Shown here: positions 1 through 8,997 of the stretch, piece after piece
Numbering within the stretch: position 1 is the stretch's first letter
How the letters are laid out: each line of letters begins with the position of its first letter
From: Marinobacter bryozoorum
GTDB lineage: Bacteria > Pseudomonadota > Gammaproteobacteria > Pseudomonadales > Oleiphilaceae
Length of the DNA: 64,000 nt
Assembly (NCBI RefSeq): GCF_023156245.1
Contig: NZ_JAKZAH010000016.1
Location: 31,023 to 95,022 of the forward strand
Direction of reading: 5' to 3'
Made by a program: the position numbers and the translations under genes
Notes under the pieces: generated by a model
Databases searched by the model: none
What the model saw: only the letters and a program-made list of their open reading frames with translations
What the model was told of the DNA's origin: nothing

Positions 1-1936
1 CAGAGTCGCCTTCAACGCCCCCGTAGGACTGCTCGAACGCCAGGCTGGCAGACAGGGACAGTTCGCTCATGGGGGCGTACCGGTTAGCGAGGAAGCGGGA
101 CAGGATCATCACCGCCTTGCTGTGAATCGGGCCTCCCAGTTTGACTTCCCGTTCGATATCCACGACCTGGCCCTTGCCCGGCCGCGCGGTGGCAGTAATA
201 CGGGTGGGTTGGCCAAACATCACAGCCCCCAGACGCAATACGGACAGCCCGTTGACCTGGCCGGTAACGTCGCCGCTGGTATCGATCATTACCACGCCAC
301 GGCGGATCTGCTCCAGGCTACGCTCGCGGACCCGGCTGGCCCGGTAGTCCCGCTCATCAATGGCCTGCTGGATGTGGCTGTCGGTGATGAGGTCGCTGTC
401 GGACCGGGCAGCCCAGTGGTCAGCCTCACTGAGCAGGTCCTTGAGCACCCGGTCATGGGCGGTGAGCTTTTTCTGGTCACTGGCCAGGCGGCTGGCGTGT
501 TCGATCAGGCGTGCAACGGCCCCCCGGTCCAGGTGTCGGGTCTTCGCCGACCGGGCCATGGTGGCAATCATGCGCGCGTAGAGTTCGTAGCTGCCGTCGT
601 CCCGGTCCACGTCATCCTCGAAGTCCGCCTCCACCTTGAACAGGTCGAGGAAGTCAGGGTCGTAGTGGGAGAGCAGGTAATAAAGCATCCGGTCGCCCAG
701 CAGCACGACCTTGACGTTCACCGGTATTGGCTCGGGTTGCAGGCTGACGGTACTGACCAGGCCATAAAGGCGTTCCAGGGACTCGATACGGATCTCGCCG
801 GAGAACAGCACCCGTTTGAGGCTTTCCCAGGCCATGGGGTGGGTGAGAATCCGGCGGGCATCAACGATCAGGTAGCCGCCGTTGGCCCGGTGCAGGGAAC
901 CGCCCTTGATCAGGGTGAAGTCCGTGTACAGGTTGCCCTGATGGGACCGGTGCTCGATCTGTCCCGCCAGGTGCTGGTGATTGGGCAGGTCTTCATAGAT
1001 CACTGGCGCGCCTTCGGTGCACGCATTGTCGACCATCAGGTTTACCCGGTAGCGGTTGAGCAGGCCCGCAGGCGGTCCGTTGCCATCATCCTGGAAGGCC
1101 TCGGCGTGCTCCACGATGTCGTTACGCACGGTATTCAGGTGCTCAAGCACCGGGGGTACACCGGCCCATTTTTCCCGTAACTCTCCGAAAGGACTGCCGA
1201 GGGTGAGCTGGACCATTTCCTCGTTAAGGGCATGGATGCGTTCGCGAACTTCCTTGCGCAGCCGGGGAATCTGCTGGATGGCCTGCTGCAGTTTTTTTTG
1301 CAGATCCTCTACCTTGGATTCGACGAGTTCCTTCTCCTCATCGGAGAATTTCTTGTACTCGTCCGGTTCAATGACCTCGCCATCCCGCATGGGCGCGAAG
1401 GTAAAACCCGCCTGCGTGGTAATCATGGCAATATTGCTGCGGTTGGCCTCTTCCTGGATTTCAAAGAGACCCTGGTGCTGACGTCGGGCGACTTCCTCCT
1501 GCAGTTCCTGCAGCCTTGCCTGGTATTCCTCACTTTCGAAAGTAGCGGGGACAGCGGTTTTCAGTTCGTTGGTCAGTTCCTGCATGTCCTTACGGAATTC
1601 CCGGCCTTTACCGGCGGGCAATTCCAGCACACGGGGCTTGTCAGACGATTCGAAGTTATAGACGTGGCACCAGTCCGGTGGCACGGGTTGGCTGGAGGAA
1701 TGCTTCGCCAGGAAGCGCTCAACCAGCTCATTCTTGCCCGCACCGGAGGGGCCGAGAACGAACAGGTTAAAGCCTCGCGCCGCCATGCCGGCGCCGAACT
1801 CCAGGGCACGGAGCACACGCTCCTGGCCAAGGGGCTGGTCCAGGTCTTCCAGCGTTTCCGTGGTTTCGAAAGACAGCTTGTCAGGGGGGCAGCGATGGTA
1901 GATCTGGTCCTCTGTCAGCGCGGTGGGCGACGTCAT
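1..1936 (-). CDS. Lon-like AAA+ ATP-dependent protease (partial, C-terminus outside window)
   Basis: About 645 residues are visible, read leftward from an ATG at 1936. The protein resembles the LonB-like family (AAA_32 plus Lon_C) rather than classical LonA: there is no N-terminal Lon substrate domain. A Walker A-like GPSGAGKN lies near residue 60, followed by a long coiled-coil-rich insertion (about 100-230), then GGYLIVDARR as a Walker B region. The right-hand part is the Lon proteolytic domain. The window begins exactly at its GDS motif, whose serine is the expected nucleophile, so the catalytic lysine lies outside. It probably degrades unfolded or regulatory proteins in the cytoplasm using ATP. 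The opposite strand has long open frames that are shadows of this gene. Confidence 0.9.
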   Translation of the reverse strand, partial: MTSPTALTEDQIYHRCPPDKLSFETTETLEDLDQPLGQERVLRALEFGAGMAARGFNLFVLGPSGAGKNELVERFLAKHSSSQPVPPDWCHVYNFESSDKPRVLELPAGKGREFRKDMQELTNELKTAVPATFESEEYQARLQELQEEVARRQHQGLFEIQEEANRSNIAMITTQAGFTFAPMRDGEVIEPDEYKKFSDEEKELVESKVEDLQKKLQQAIQQIPRLRKEVRERIHALNEEMVQLTLGSPFGELREKWAGVPPVLEHLNTVRNDIVEHAEAFQDDGNGPPAGLLNRYRVNLMVDNACTEGAPVIYEDLPNHQHLAGQIEHRSHQGNLYTDFTLIKGGSLHRANGGYLIVDARRILTHPMAWESLKRVLFSGEIRIESLERLYGLVSTVSLQPEPIPVNVKVVLLGDRMLYYLLSHYDPDFLDLFKVEADFEDDVDRDDGSYELYARMIATMARSAKTRHLDRGAVARLIEHASRLASDQKKLTAHDRVLKDLLSEADHWAARSDSDLITDSHIQQAIDERDYRASRVRERSLEQIRRGVVMIDTSGDVTGQVNGLSVLRLGAVMFGQPTRITATARPGKGQVVDIEREVKLGGPIHSKAVMILSRFLANRYAPMSELSLSASLAFEQSYGGVEGDS

Positions 1937-2040
1937 CCGGTCCTCCTGTGTTGTGTGTACTGCTGCGGCAGCAACAGGTAATCACATCAAGGATAGACCA
2001 GTTAACGTCCCCCACGACTGACAGGGATCAAGCCAGGTGT

Positions 2041-2829
2041 TCAGTCGTTGTAAGGCAGCTTGGCGTAGGCGTGGCCGCCGTCTACGGCAATGGTGTCGCC
2101 TACGACATAGTCACCGGCACGGGAGGCCAGGAATATCGCGGCGCCAGCCATGTCCTCGTCGTTGCCGACCCGCCCCAGAGGGGTCTTGTTGGCGACTTCG
2201 TCACCGTTATCACGGGCATCCCGGTTCATTTCTGACGGGAAGGGGCCCGGGGCAATGCCGCTGACCACGATGCGGTCCTGTACCAGGCGCGCAGCGATGC
2301 GGCGGGTCAGGAAGATCAGGCCGGACTTGGACGCGTGGTACGAGTAGGTTTCCCACGGGTTCAGACGGATGCCGTCAATGGAGGCGATGTTGATCACCTT
2401 GGCGGGCTTCTGGTCGGATGCGCCGGCCTTCAGCATATCGTGCAGGGACTGGGTCAGGAAGAACGGCGATTTCAGGTTCAGGTCCATCACCTTGTCCCAG
2501 CCGTGCTCAGGAAACTCGTCAAAGTCAGCGCCCCAGGCGGCGCCGGCGTTGTTGACCAGGATGTCCAGGTGATCTTCCCGCTCCTGCAGCTTGCGGGTCA
2601 GTTCCCGGCAGCCTTCTACCGTGGACAGGTCCTGTGGCAGCGAGAAGCAGCGGCCATTGCCCTGGGAAAGCTCCTCGGCGGCGGCATCACACTGATCGGC
2701 CTTGCGGGAGGAGATATAGACCTTGGCGCCCTGAGCGATAAAACCGGCGGCAATCATCTTGCCGATACCGCGGGAACCGCCAGTGACCAGTGCCGTACGG
2801 CCTTCAAGTGAAAACAGGTTCTCAAACAT
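2041..2829 (-). CDS. SDR family oxidoreductase (RhlG-like)
   Basis: A 262-residue short-chain dehydrogenase/reductase of classical length. It has the N-terminal Rossmann motif TGGSRGIG near residue 17, NNAG near 93, the catalytic Ser and YSYHASK triad region near 150-168, and a C-terminal GDTIAVDGG. Overall it resembles RhlG-type 3-ketoacyl reductases, so NADP(H)-dependent reduction of a 3-oxoacyl or similar carbonyl substrate is likely; the true substrate cannot be read from sequence. ATG 2829 is chosen because GGAG lies 8 bases upstream; a TTG one codon earlier is the alternative. It stands alone, 104 bp from the Lon-like gene. Confidence 0.9.
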   Translation of the reverse strand: MFENLFSLEGRTALVTGGSRGIGKMIAAGFIAQGAKVYISSRKADQCDAAAEELSQGNGRCFSLPQDLSTVEGCRELTRKLQEREDHLDILVNNAGAAWGADFDEFPEHGWDKVMDLNLKSPFFLTQSLHDMLKAGASDQKPAKVINIASIDGIRLNPWETYSYHASKSGLIFLTRRIAARLVQDRIVVSGIAPGPFPSEMNRDARDNGDEVANKTPLGRVGNDEDMAGAAIFLASRAGDYVVGDTIAVDGGHAYAKLPYND

Positions 2830-2969
2830 CAAAGTTGCTCCGGATTGTCGTTATGGATAAGTGACCGTGCCGGGGTCAGCCCTGCCGGTCAAGGCATGGC
2901 TGACTGCACGGTTTGGCAACATAGCGCACCCATTCTGACGTTTTCCGGACTGGATGAGAAGTTGTTGAT

Positions 2970-3635
2970 TTATGAGGGCGGGTGCACCACCGGAAGATGA
3001 CCGGTCTTTACCCAGATCACCGTCTCCTGCTCTACAAATGGGTGATGCTGGCTCAGGTGCGGGCTGCGCAGCCAGGTGCCGGCCGGATACTGACCGTTTT
3101 CGTCCCGGAATTCACCAGTCAGCACGAAGATTTCCTCGCCGCCAAAGTGCCGGTGGGGCTGGAAACGCTCCCCGGCAGGCCATTTCACCAGGGCCACGTG
3201 CTCGTGCTCGAAGTGGTGCAGCGGCATGACCTGCAGGCCGCCCTGACCGGGCAGCCATGGTGCCTTGTGCGTATCCACCCGGACGGTTTCCAGGTCCCTG
3301 GGGTCAAACTGATGCAGCTTGACCAGCAGGGTGCAGCCCTCACGGGAGAAGGGCGCGTGGCCACTGCCGGGTGGGTTGCGCAGATAGGTGCCTGCGGGGT
3401 AATCACCAGTTTCGTCAGAGAACACCCCGTCAAGGACCAGTATTTCCTCACCCAGCGGATGCTCGTGGCGGCTGAAACGGGCGCCGGGCTCATAGCGCAC
3501 CACCGAGGTGGCATGGCCGCGCTCAGCCTCCTCACGGGCCAGGGGCTTGCGCAGGACACCGCCGGAGGGGCTTGGTACCCACTGCTGGTCGTTGGTGTTG
3601 ATGACCACCCGTTCTTCAAAATTCATATTGAGCAT
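2970..3635 (-). CDS. double-cupin protein of the ChrR-like type
   Basis: A 221-residue protein with two tandem cupin domains. Residues about 45-100 contain HEHPLGEEILVLDGVF and residues about 145-205 contain HRHFGGEEIFVLTGEF, each providing the His/Glu metal-binding set of the cupin fold. It matches the cupin portion of ChrR-type anti-sigma or dioxygenase-like proteins but lacks the N-terminal zinc anti-sigma domain, and no sigma factor gene is adjacent. The start is supported by GGAGG 5 bases upstream of ATG 3635. It is probably a cytoplasmic metal-dependent dioxygenase or sensor of unknown substrate. The gene is monocistronic and divergent from ttrB. Confidence 0.85.
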   Translation of the reverse strand: MLNMNFEERVVINTNDQQWVPSPSGGVLRKPLAREEAERGHATSVVRYEPGARFSRHEHPLGEEILVLDGVFSDETGDYPAGTYLRNPPGSGHAPFSREGCTLLVKLHQFDPRDLETVRVDTHKAPWLPGQGGLQVMPLHHFEHEHVALVKWPAGERFQPHRHFGGEEIFVLTGEFRDENGQYPAGTWLRSPHLSQHHPFVEQETVIWVKTGHLPVVHPPS

Positions 3636-3824
3636 GTCGGCCTCCAGTTATGTTCCGGCCAATGTTACGTCCGCTCGGGGACGGCGGATGACGTTCAATG
3701 AGCGCCTCATGAGTCCTTGACCCGAGAGATGGGTAAAAACCACTAGTCTGGTCGTCCGTCGAACCAACAGTTGATGGGCGTCAATTACCGCGTCGGGTAG
3801 GCCCATAAACTGTATTCAGACCTA

Positions 3825-3850
3825 ATCAATCGCCTGCAAACCTTATTGAT
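3825..3850. promoter_or_regulatory. possible operator upstream of ttrB
   Basis: ATCAAT (3825-3830) and ATTGAT (3845-3850) form an inverted repeat separated by 14 bases, just upstream of the ttrB ribosome-binding site. The half-sites look FNR-like, but the spacing is wrong for a canonical TTGAT-N4-ATCAA site. It is recorded only as a symmetric element in the right place. Confidence 0.25.
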
Positions 3851-3873
3851 AAACGTTCCCATCAGGAGGAGCC

Positions 3874-4653
3874 ATGGATTTCGCCCGACGCACGCTGCTG
3901 GGCCAGATGGCACGCCTCACCGCTGGCGCAGCACTGGTTCCGCTAAGCAGCCTGGCCAACGCCGGCATCAATGACCAGCCACCCAGACGTGAAGGTGACA
4001 GCTCGAAGCGCTATGCCATGCTGATCGACCTGCGCCAGTGTATTGGCTGCCAGGCCTGTACCGTCTCCTGCCACATCGAGAACGAAGCGCCCCTGGGCAG
4101 CTTCCGCACCATTGTCTCCCAATATGAGGTGGAGAACGAGGATACCGGTGACATCGCCACCATGATGCTGCCCCGGCTGTGTAACCACTGCGAAGCGCCC
4201 CCCTGCGTGCCGGTGTGCCCGGTGCAGGCCACCTACCAGCGGGAGGATGGCATCGTGGTCGTGAACAACGAGGCCTGCGTGGGCTGCGCCTACTGTGTGC
4301 AGGCCTGTCCCTATGATGCGCGGTTCATCAACGAGAAAACCCAGACCGCTGACAAGTGCACCTTCTGTGCTCACCGGCTGGACGTGGGGCTGCTGCCCGC
4401 GTGCGTGGAATCCTGTGTCGGTGGGGCGCGGATCATCGGGGATATCCGCGATCCGGACAGCCAGATCAGCCGGATGATGGCCGAGCACCATGACGACCTG
4501 ATGGTGCTGAAGCCGGAGCAGGGCACATCACCCCACGTGTTCTACCTGGGTATGGACGAGCGCTTTGTCACCCGTCCGCTGGCGGACCCCGCAATCTGGG
4601 ATGTCCGGGATAATGAGGGTAAGGAGATAGGGTATGAGTTTGCTGGCCACTGA
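3874..4653 (+). CDS. ttrB: tetrathionate reductase iron-sulfur subunit TtrB-like
   Basis: A 259-residue electron-transfer subunit with four cysteine clusters for four [4Fe-4S] centres. They are CIGCQACTVSC from residue 56, CNHCEAPPCVPVC from 103, CVGCAYCVQAC from 135, and CTFC followed by CVESC near 167-186. A twin-arginine-like N-terminus (ARRTLLG) suggests Tat export with its catalytic partner. Length and gene order (B, C, A) match the ttrBCA set of Salmonella. It should pass electrons from the membrane quinol oxidase TtrC to the molybdenum subunit TtrA on the periplasmic side. AGGAGG precedes the start. The 3' end overlaps ttrC by 20 bases, suggesting translational coupling. Confidence 0.88.
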   Translation: MDFARRTLLGQMARLTAGAALVPLSSLANAGINDQPPRREGDSSKRYAMLIDLRQCIGCQACTVSCHIENEAPLGSFRTIVSQYEVENEDTGDIATMMLPRLCNHCEAPPCVPVCPVQATYQREDGIVVVNNEACVGCAYCVQACPYDARFINEKTQTADKCTFCAHRLDVGLLPACVESCVGGARIIGDIRDPDSQISRMMAEHHDDLMVLKPEQGTSPHVFYLGMDERFVTRPLADPAIWDVRDNEGKEIGYEFAGH

Positions 4654-5752
4654 AATACTCACACCGCGTTATGAGCTGGCCTGGTATCCCTGGGCGGTGC
4701 AGTACTTCTTCATGATCGCCATTTCCTACTCGGCGCTGATGCTGTCGCTGCCCGGGCTGGTGTTCCGTCGGGAGCGGTTCCTGCCCCTGGCCCGGCTGGC
4801 CCTCCTGGTGGCGGTCACCTGCACGCTGGTGGGGCCAGTGGCCTTGCTCGCCGACCTGCACCAGCCGGCCCGCTTCTGGCACTTCTACGCCAGCCCGGCG
4901 CCCTGGTCCTGGATGTCTATTGGTGCCGTGCTGCTGCCGCCTTATGTGGTGCTGACCATCCTCTATGGTTACTTTGCCTGGCGCCCGGCGCTGGTGACCC
5001 GGGGCGCCGAGGGGCAGGGCTGGGACGCGAAGCTCGCCCGGCTGCTGTGCCTGGGAAACTGGCAGACACCACAGCTGGCGGTGATTGTATTCGGTGCCCT
5101 GGCGGCGCTCTTTGCCTGCGGCATCATGCTCTACACCGGCGCCGAGATTGCCATCCTTGCCTCCAGGCCGCTGTGGAATACCAACTGGCTGCCGGTCATG
5201 TTCGTGCTCACCGGACTGATCGCCGCCTCTGGCCTGGTGATGCTGCTCAATCGTCTGATGGCCGGTGCCAATGCTGACGTCTACCGTCAGGGCCTCAAAG
5301 TGATCCTGGTCGCCATTCTCGGCGCAGCCGTCGTGGCCGCTACCTGGTTTATCCAGGGCATGACCGGCTACAGCCCCTCTGTGCAGGCGGCGCTGGAATC
5401 GGTGCGCCATAACCCGGACTGGACCGCCATAGCAGCCTGGGCACTCAGTGCCGGCGTGGTGTTGTTCCTGGTCACCGTTGCCATGCTACGGGCGCCGAAG
5501 TGGCAACGCTGGGCCTGGCTGCTGGGCCTGCTGGCCATCCATATGGGCTGGGCGTTCCGCTGGCTGGTGCTGATGGAAGTGCAGACCGTGGCCAAGAACA
5601 CCGCCGGTTACTACCACCTGGCGGTGGAAGCGGGGTCCTATGGCCTGCTGGGCATTATCGGCACCTTCGGGCTGTGGCTGGCGGTGCTGCTGATTATCGA
5701 CATCCTGGTGCCCTGGCGTGATGTAAACAACGCCAGAAGTGCCACCTACTGA
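4634..5752 (+). CDS. ttrC: tetrathionate reductase membrane subunit TtrC-like (NrfD/PsrC family)
   Basis: A 372-residue, very hydrophobic protein with about nine predicted membrane segments spread over its whole length, typical of the NrfD/PsrC quinol-oxidising anchors. It would oxidise menaquinol or ubiquinol and hand electrons to TtrB. The start ATG 4634 lies inside the ttrB reading frame with AAGGAG (4621-4626) upstream. TtrC proteins are usually near 340 residues, so this one is slightly long. Assignment to tetrathionate rather than polysulfide or another sulfur substrate rests on the neighbouring large subunit, not on this protein alone. Confidence 0.85.
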   Translation: MSLLATEILTPRYELAWYPWAVQYFFMIAISYSALMLSLPGLVFRRERFLPLARLALLVAVTCTLVGPVALLADLHQPARFWHFYASPAPWSWMSIGAVLLPPYVVLTILYGYFAWRPALVTRGAEGQGWDAKLARLLCLGNWQTPQLAVIVFGALAALFACGIMLYTGAEIAILASRPLWNTNWLPVMFVLTGLIAASGLVMLLNRLMAGANADVYRQGLKVILVAILGAAVVAATWFIQGMTGYSPSVQAALESVRHNPDWTAIAAWALSAGVVLFLVTVAMLRAPKWQRWAWLLGLLAIHMGWAFRWLVLMEVQTVAKNTAGYYHLAVEAGSYGLLGIIGTFGLWLAVLLIIDILVPWRDVNNARSATY

Positions 5753-5771
5753 TTGAAGCCGGAGTTTTACC

Positions 5772-8700
5772 ATGGACAAGAATCGCCGTAATTTCCTGAA
5801 GGGTGCCGCCGCAGCGGGTGGTGTCGCCACCTTCGCCGCCGGTTATTCCGGCCCCCTGGAAAAAATTGGCAAGGGCCTGGTCAACGGAACTGCCGGTGCA
5901 GACACCAATCACCGGATTCACGGCAACTCCCTGGCACCGGAATACACCGTCGATCCGGTGACCGGTGATGTCAGCCTGAACCCGGACCAGCGCATTGCCT
6001 TCACCGTCTGCTATGGCTGTACCACCAAGTGTGGGGTACGGGTTCGTATCGACAACAACACCGAGCAGGTGCTTCGGGTAGCGGGTAATCCATACCACCC
6101 CCTGTCGGCGGACGACCACCTGGACGAGCAGACCCCTGTCCTGGACGCGCTGAAGCAACTGAGTAACTTCAGGGACCAGGGCCAGCTCAACCGCTCCACG
6201 GCCTGTGCCCGGGGTAACGCGGCCATGGCCCAGCTCACCAGCGAGAAACGGGTAACGAATGTTCTCAAGCGGGTAGGTCCCCGGGGCGCCAACCAGTGGC
6301 AGAGCATCTCCTTCGAGCAGATGCTGGACGAGGTGGTTGAAGGTGGTGACCTGTTTGGAGAGGGTGCCGTAGAAGGCCTGAAAGACCTCTATGACCACGA
6401 AACCCCGCTTGACCCGGAAAACCCGGAATTCGGCCCCAAGGCCAACCAGCTGCTGGTCATGGAGGCCACCGACTACGGCCGTTCCTCGGTGCTGAAACGG
6501 TTCGCCATGAATGCCTTCGGTACCCGCAACTACGGGCACCACGGTTCCTATTGTGGCCTGGCCTTCCGTATGGGCTCCGGGGCCATGTACGACAACCTGG
6601 CCACCAATACCCACACCAAGCCGGACTACAACAACGCCCGGTTTGCGCTGTTTATCGGCACCGCACCGAGCCAGGCCGGCAACCCGTTCAAGCGGCAAGG
6701 TCGCCTGCTGGCAGAGGCCCGCGCCACCGGCAAGCTGGAGTACGTCGTTGTTGATCCTGCGTTGAACGCGACCGCGTCCCACTCCGCCGGTGACCGCAGC
6801 CGCTGGATTCCCATCACACCGGGCACGGATACGGCGATGGCCATGGGCCTGATCCGCTGGATGCTGGAGAACGAGGGCTTTGCGGCGGATTACCTGTCAA
6901 TCCCGGGGCAGAAGGGTGCCCAGGCCGCGGGCGAAACCGTCCACACCAACGCCACTCACCTGGTGATCGAAAACGACGACCACCCCAATGTGGGTCGTTT
7001 TCTGCGGCTGTCCGACCTGGGCCGTGCCGAGGCAGGCGCCGACGATGATGTGCCCGTGGTGATGTCCATCGAAGGTAACCTGAAAAGCTCCGAGGCCCTC
7101 GACCGTGCCGAGCTTTTCGTGGAAACCAAGGTCGAGACCGCAACGGGCACCACACGGGTGAAAAGTGCCCTGTTCAAACTCCGTGAACAGGCCCAGCGCC
7201 ACACCATTGAGGAATACGCCAGGAACTGTGGCATTCCTGCGGACACGATCCGCAAGCTGGCAGCAAAGTTTGCCTCCCATGGCCGGGAATCCGTGGCGGA
7301 TACCCACGGCGGCATGATGTCCGGCACCGGATTCTATGCTTCGTTTGGCATCAACATGCTCAACCTGCTGGCGGGCAGTGTGAACCAGAAGGGAGGCATG
7401 GCCCTGGGTGGCGGCTCCTTCAACGGGACTGGTGCGGGCCCACGGTACGACCTGGCGAACTTTCCGGGCAAGCGTGGGCCCAAGGGTGTATTCCTGTCCC
7501 GGTCACGGTTCCCCTACGAAAAGACCGCCGAGTACAAGCGGCGTGTGGCCAACGGTGAGTCTCCGTACCCGGCGCCGGCGCCCTGGCGGACCCTGGCACC
7601 CCCGCTGTTGACCGAGCACCTGATGTCCGGCCTTGAGGGCTACCCCTACCAGGCCAAGGCGCTGATCAGTTGTATGGCCAACCCCCTGTATGGCCAGGCG
7701 GGTCTCAGTGCGCTGATCGAGGACAAGCTGAAAGATCCGAAGCGGATCGGCCTGTTCGTCGCAGTTGACGGGTTTATTAACGAAACCAACCGCTTCGCCG
7801 ACTACATCGTGCCGGATTCGGTCATGTATGAAGTCTGGGGCTTTACCGGCGCCTGGAGCGGCACACTGACCAAAATGACCACCGCCTGCTGGCCAGTGGT
7901 TGAGCCCCGTCAGGTAAAAACCGCTGATGGTGACCCGGTGAGCCTGGAAACCTTCTTTATCGGGGTGGCCAGGCGGTTGGGACTACCCGGATTCGGTGAA
8001 GGGGCAATTTCCGACAAGGAAGGCAACACCTACCCCCTGAACCGGGCCGAGGATTATTACCTGCGTGCCGCTGCCAATATCGCACTCAGTGGTGAACCCC
8101 TGCCCGCCGCCAGTGATGAAGATATCCTCGCAGGCGGCGTTGAGCCCTTGATGGAGCGACTCCACACGTACCTGAAACCGGAAGAGGTGGGTCCGGTGGC
8201 GCACCTGTACTCCCGGGGCGGTCGCTTCGAGAAGCACAGTGCCGCCTACCAGGGCGACAAGCTGACCCACGGCTGGAAGAAGCCCCTGTGCGTGTATAAC
8301 GAGCAGGTGGGGACCACCCGCGACAGTTACACCGGTGAGCGGCTGTCCGGCACACCCTGCTTTCAGGAGGCAAAGTTCTGGAACGGCACGGCCATGCGGG
8401 AGCACTTCCCGGAGAACGACTGGCCGTTGCTGGCCTTCTCCTTCAAGTCAAACCTGATGAACCCGTATGCCATTGGCCTCGAGCGCCTGCGGATGATCAA
8501 GCCCTACAACCCGGTATTGCTCCACAGTGCAGACGCTGAACGGTTCGGGGTAGGGCACGGTGATACCATCGCCATTGAAAGCCCCGGGGGCTCAGTGACC
8601 GGCGTCGCGCTGGTGTGCGAAGGGGTGCAGCGGGGTGCCATTGGCATCGAGCATGGCTACGGTCACCGGGAACTGGGTGCCTCAGACCATGTTATCGACG

Positions 8701-8861
8701 GCGAGCTCCACCCGGGGCAGAAATTCCTGGGGGCGGGCGTTAACCTGAACGACCTGGGCTTTGCGGATCCGACCCGCGATGGCGCAGCGACCTGGCTGGA
8801 AAACGTCTCAGGAGCATCTATCCGGCAGGGACTGCCGGTGCGGGTGAGAACGGTCAGCTGA
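5772..8861 (+). CDS. ttrA: tetrathionate reductase molybdopterin subunit TtrA-like
   Basis: A 1029-residue molybdopterin oxidoreductase, close to the about 1020 residues of known TtrA. The N-terminus has a Tat signal (NRRNFLKG, residues 4-11). CYGCTTKC from residue 80 plus a later CARG supply the [4Fe-4S] ligands. GHHGSYCG near residue 257 provides a plausible molybdenum-ligating cysteine. The C-terminal dinucleotide-binding domain is complete. It should reduce tetrathionate to thiosulfate in the periplasm as an anaerobic electron sink, together with TtrB and TtrC. No ttrRS sensor-regulator pair is adjacent, so regulation is unknown. A related sulfur substrate, or operation in the oxidative direction, cannot be excluded. 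Confidence 0.85.
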   Translation: MDKNRRNFLKGAAAAGGVATFAAGYSGPLEKIGKGLVNGTAGADTNHRIHGNSLAPEYTVDPVTGDVSLNPDQRIAFTVCYGCTTKCGVRVRIDNNTEQVLRVAGNPYHPLSADDHLDEQTPVLDALKQLSNFRDQGQLNRSTACARGNAAMAQLTSEKRVTNVLKRVGPRGANQWQSISFEQMLDEVVEGGDLFGEGAVEGLKDLYDHETPLDPENPEFGPKANQLLVMEATDYGRSSVLKRFAMNAFGTRNYGHHGSYCGLAFRMGSGAMYDNLATNTHTKPDYNNARFALFIGTAPSQAGNPFKRQGRLLAEARATGKLEYVVVDPALNATASHSAGDRSRWIPITPGTDTAMAMGLIRWMLENEGFAADYLSIPGQKGAQAAGETVHTNATHLVIENDDHPNVGRFLRLSDLGRAEAGADDDVPVVMSIEGNLKSSEALDRAELFVETKVETATGTTRVKSALFKLREQAQRHTIEEYARNCGIPADTIRKLAAKFASHGRESVADTHGGMMSGTGFYASFGINMLNLLAGSVNQKGGMALGGGSFNGTGAGPRYDLANFPGKRGPKGVFLSRSRFPYEKTAEYKRRVANGESPYPAPAPWRTLAPPLLTEHLMSGLEGYPYQAKALISCMANPLYGQAGLSALIEDKLKDPKRIGLFVAVDGFINETNRFADYIVPDSVMYEVWGFTGAWSGTLTKMTTACWPVVEPRQVKTADGDPVSLETFFIGVARRLGLPGFGEGAISDKEGNTYPLNRAEDYYLRAAANIALSGEPLPAASDEDILAGGVEPLMERLHTYLKPEEVGPVAHLYSRGGRFEKHSAAYQGDKLTHGWKKPLCVYNEQVGTTRDSYTGERLSGTPCFQEAKFWNGTAMREHFPENDWPLLAFSFKSNLMNPYAIGLERLRMIKPYNPVLLHSADAERFGVGHGDTIAIESPGGSVTGVALVCEGVQRGAIGIEHGYGHRELGASDHVIDGELHPGQKFLGAGVNLNDLGFADPTRDGAATWLENVSGASIRQGLPVRVRTVS

Positions 8862-8885
8862 TCGGATAGTGTCCCGGACGGGGCA

Positions 8886-8962
8886 CCAGGAGTCTGCGCG
8901 GCAGAAAGTCGCGCAGACTCCTGGGTCGAATCCCTGACGATAAGTTTGTCGGGGATTCGACC
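8886..8962. terminator. two back-to-back long hairpins between convergent genes
   Basis: Hairpin 1 has a perfect 15-bp stem (8886-8900 with 8910-8924) and a 9-nt loop. Hairpin 2 (8924-8938 with 8948-8962) has a 15-bp stem with one G-T pair and shares base 8924 with the first. There is no clear T-tract, but the position between ttrA and the convergent gene at 8998-9573 fits a bidirectional transcription barrier. Confidence 0.6.
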
Positions 8963-8997
8963 ATTAGGTTGCTTTGTGTACCGGAAAGGTGGCTGGC

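Noticed and set aside
122..1180. Long plus-strand open frame opposite the Lon-like gene
   Set aside because: The minus strand gives clear AAA+ and Lon protease motifs; the plus frame is a high-GC shadow with no known domain.
3841..3860. FNR/Anr box upstream of ttrB
   Set aside because: Only one TTGAT half-site; the partner half-site is 14 bases away instead of 4.
8923..8940. tRNA T-arm-like sequence (GGTCGAATCCC)
   Set aside because: No acceptor stem, anticodon arm or CCA fits around it; the bases are explained by the second hairpin.
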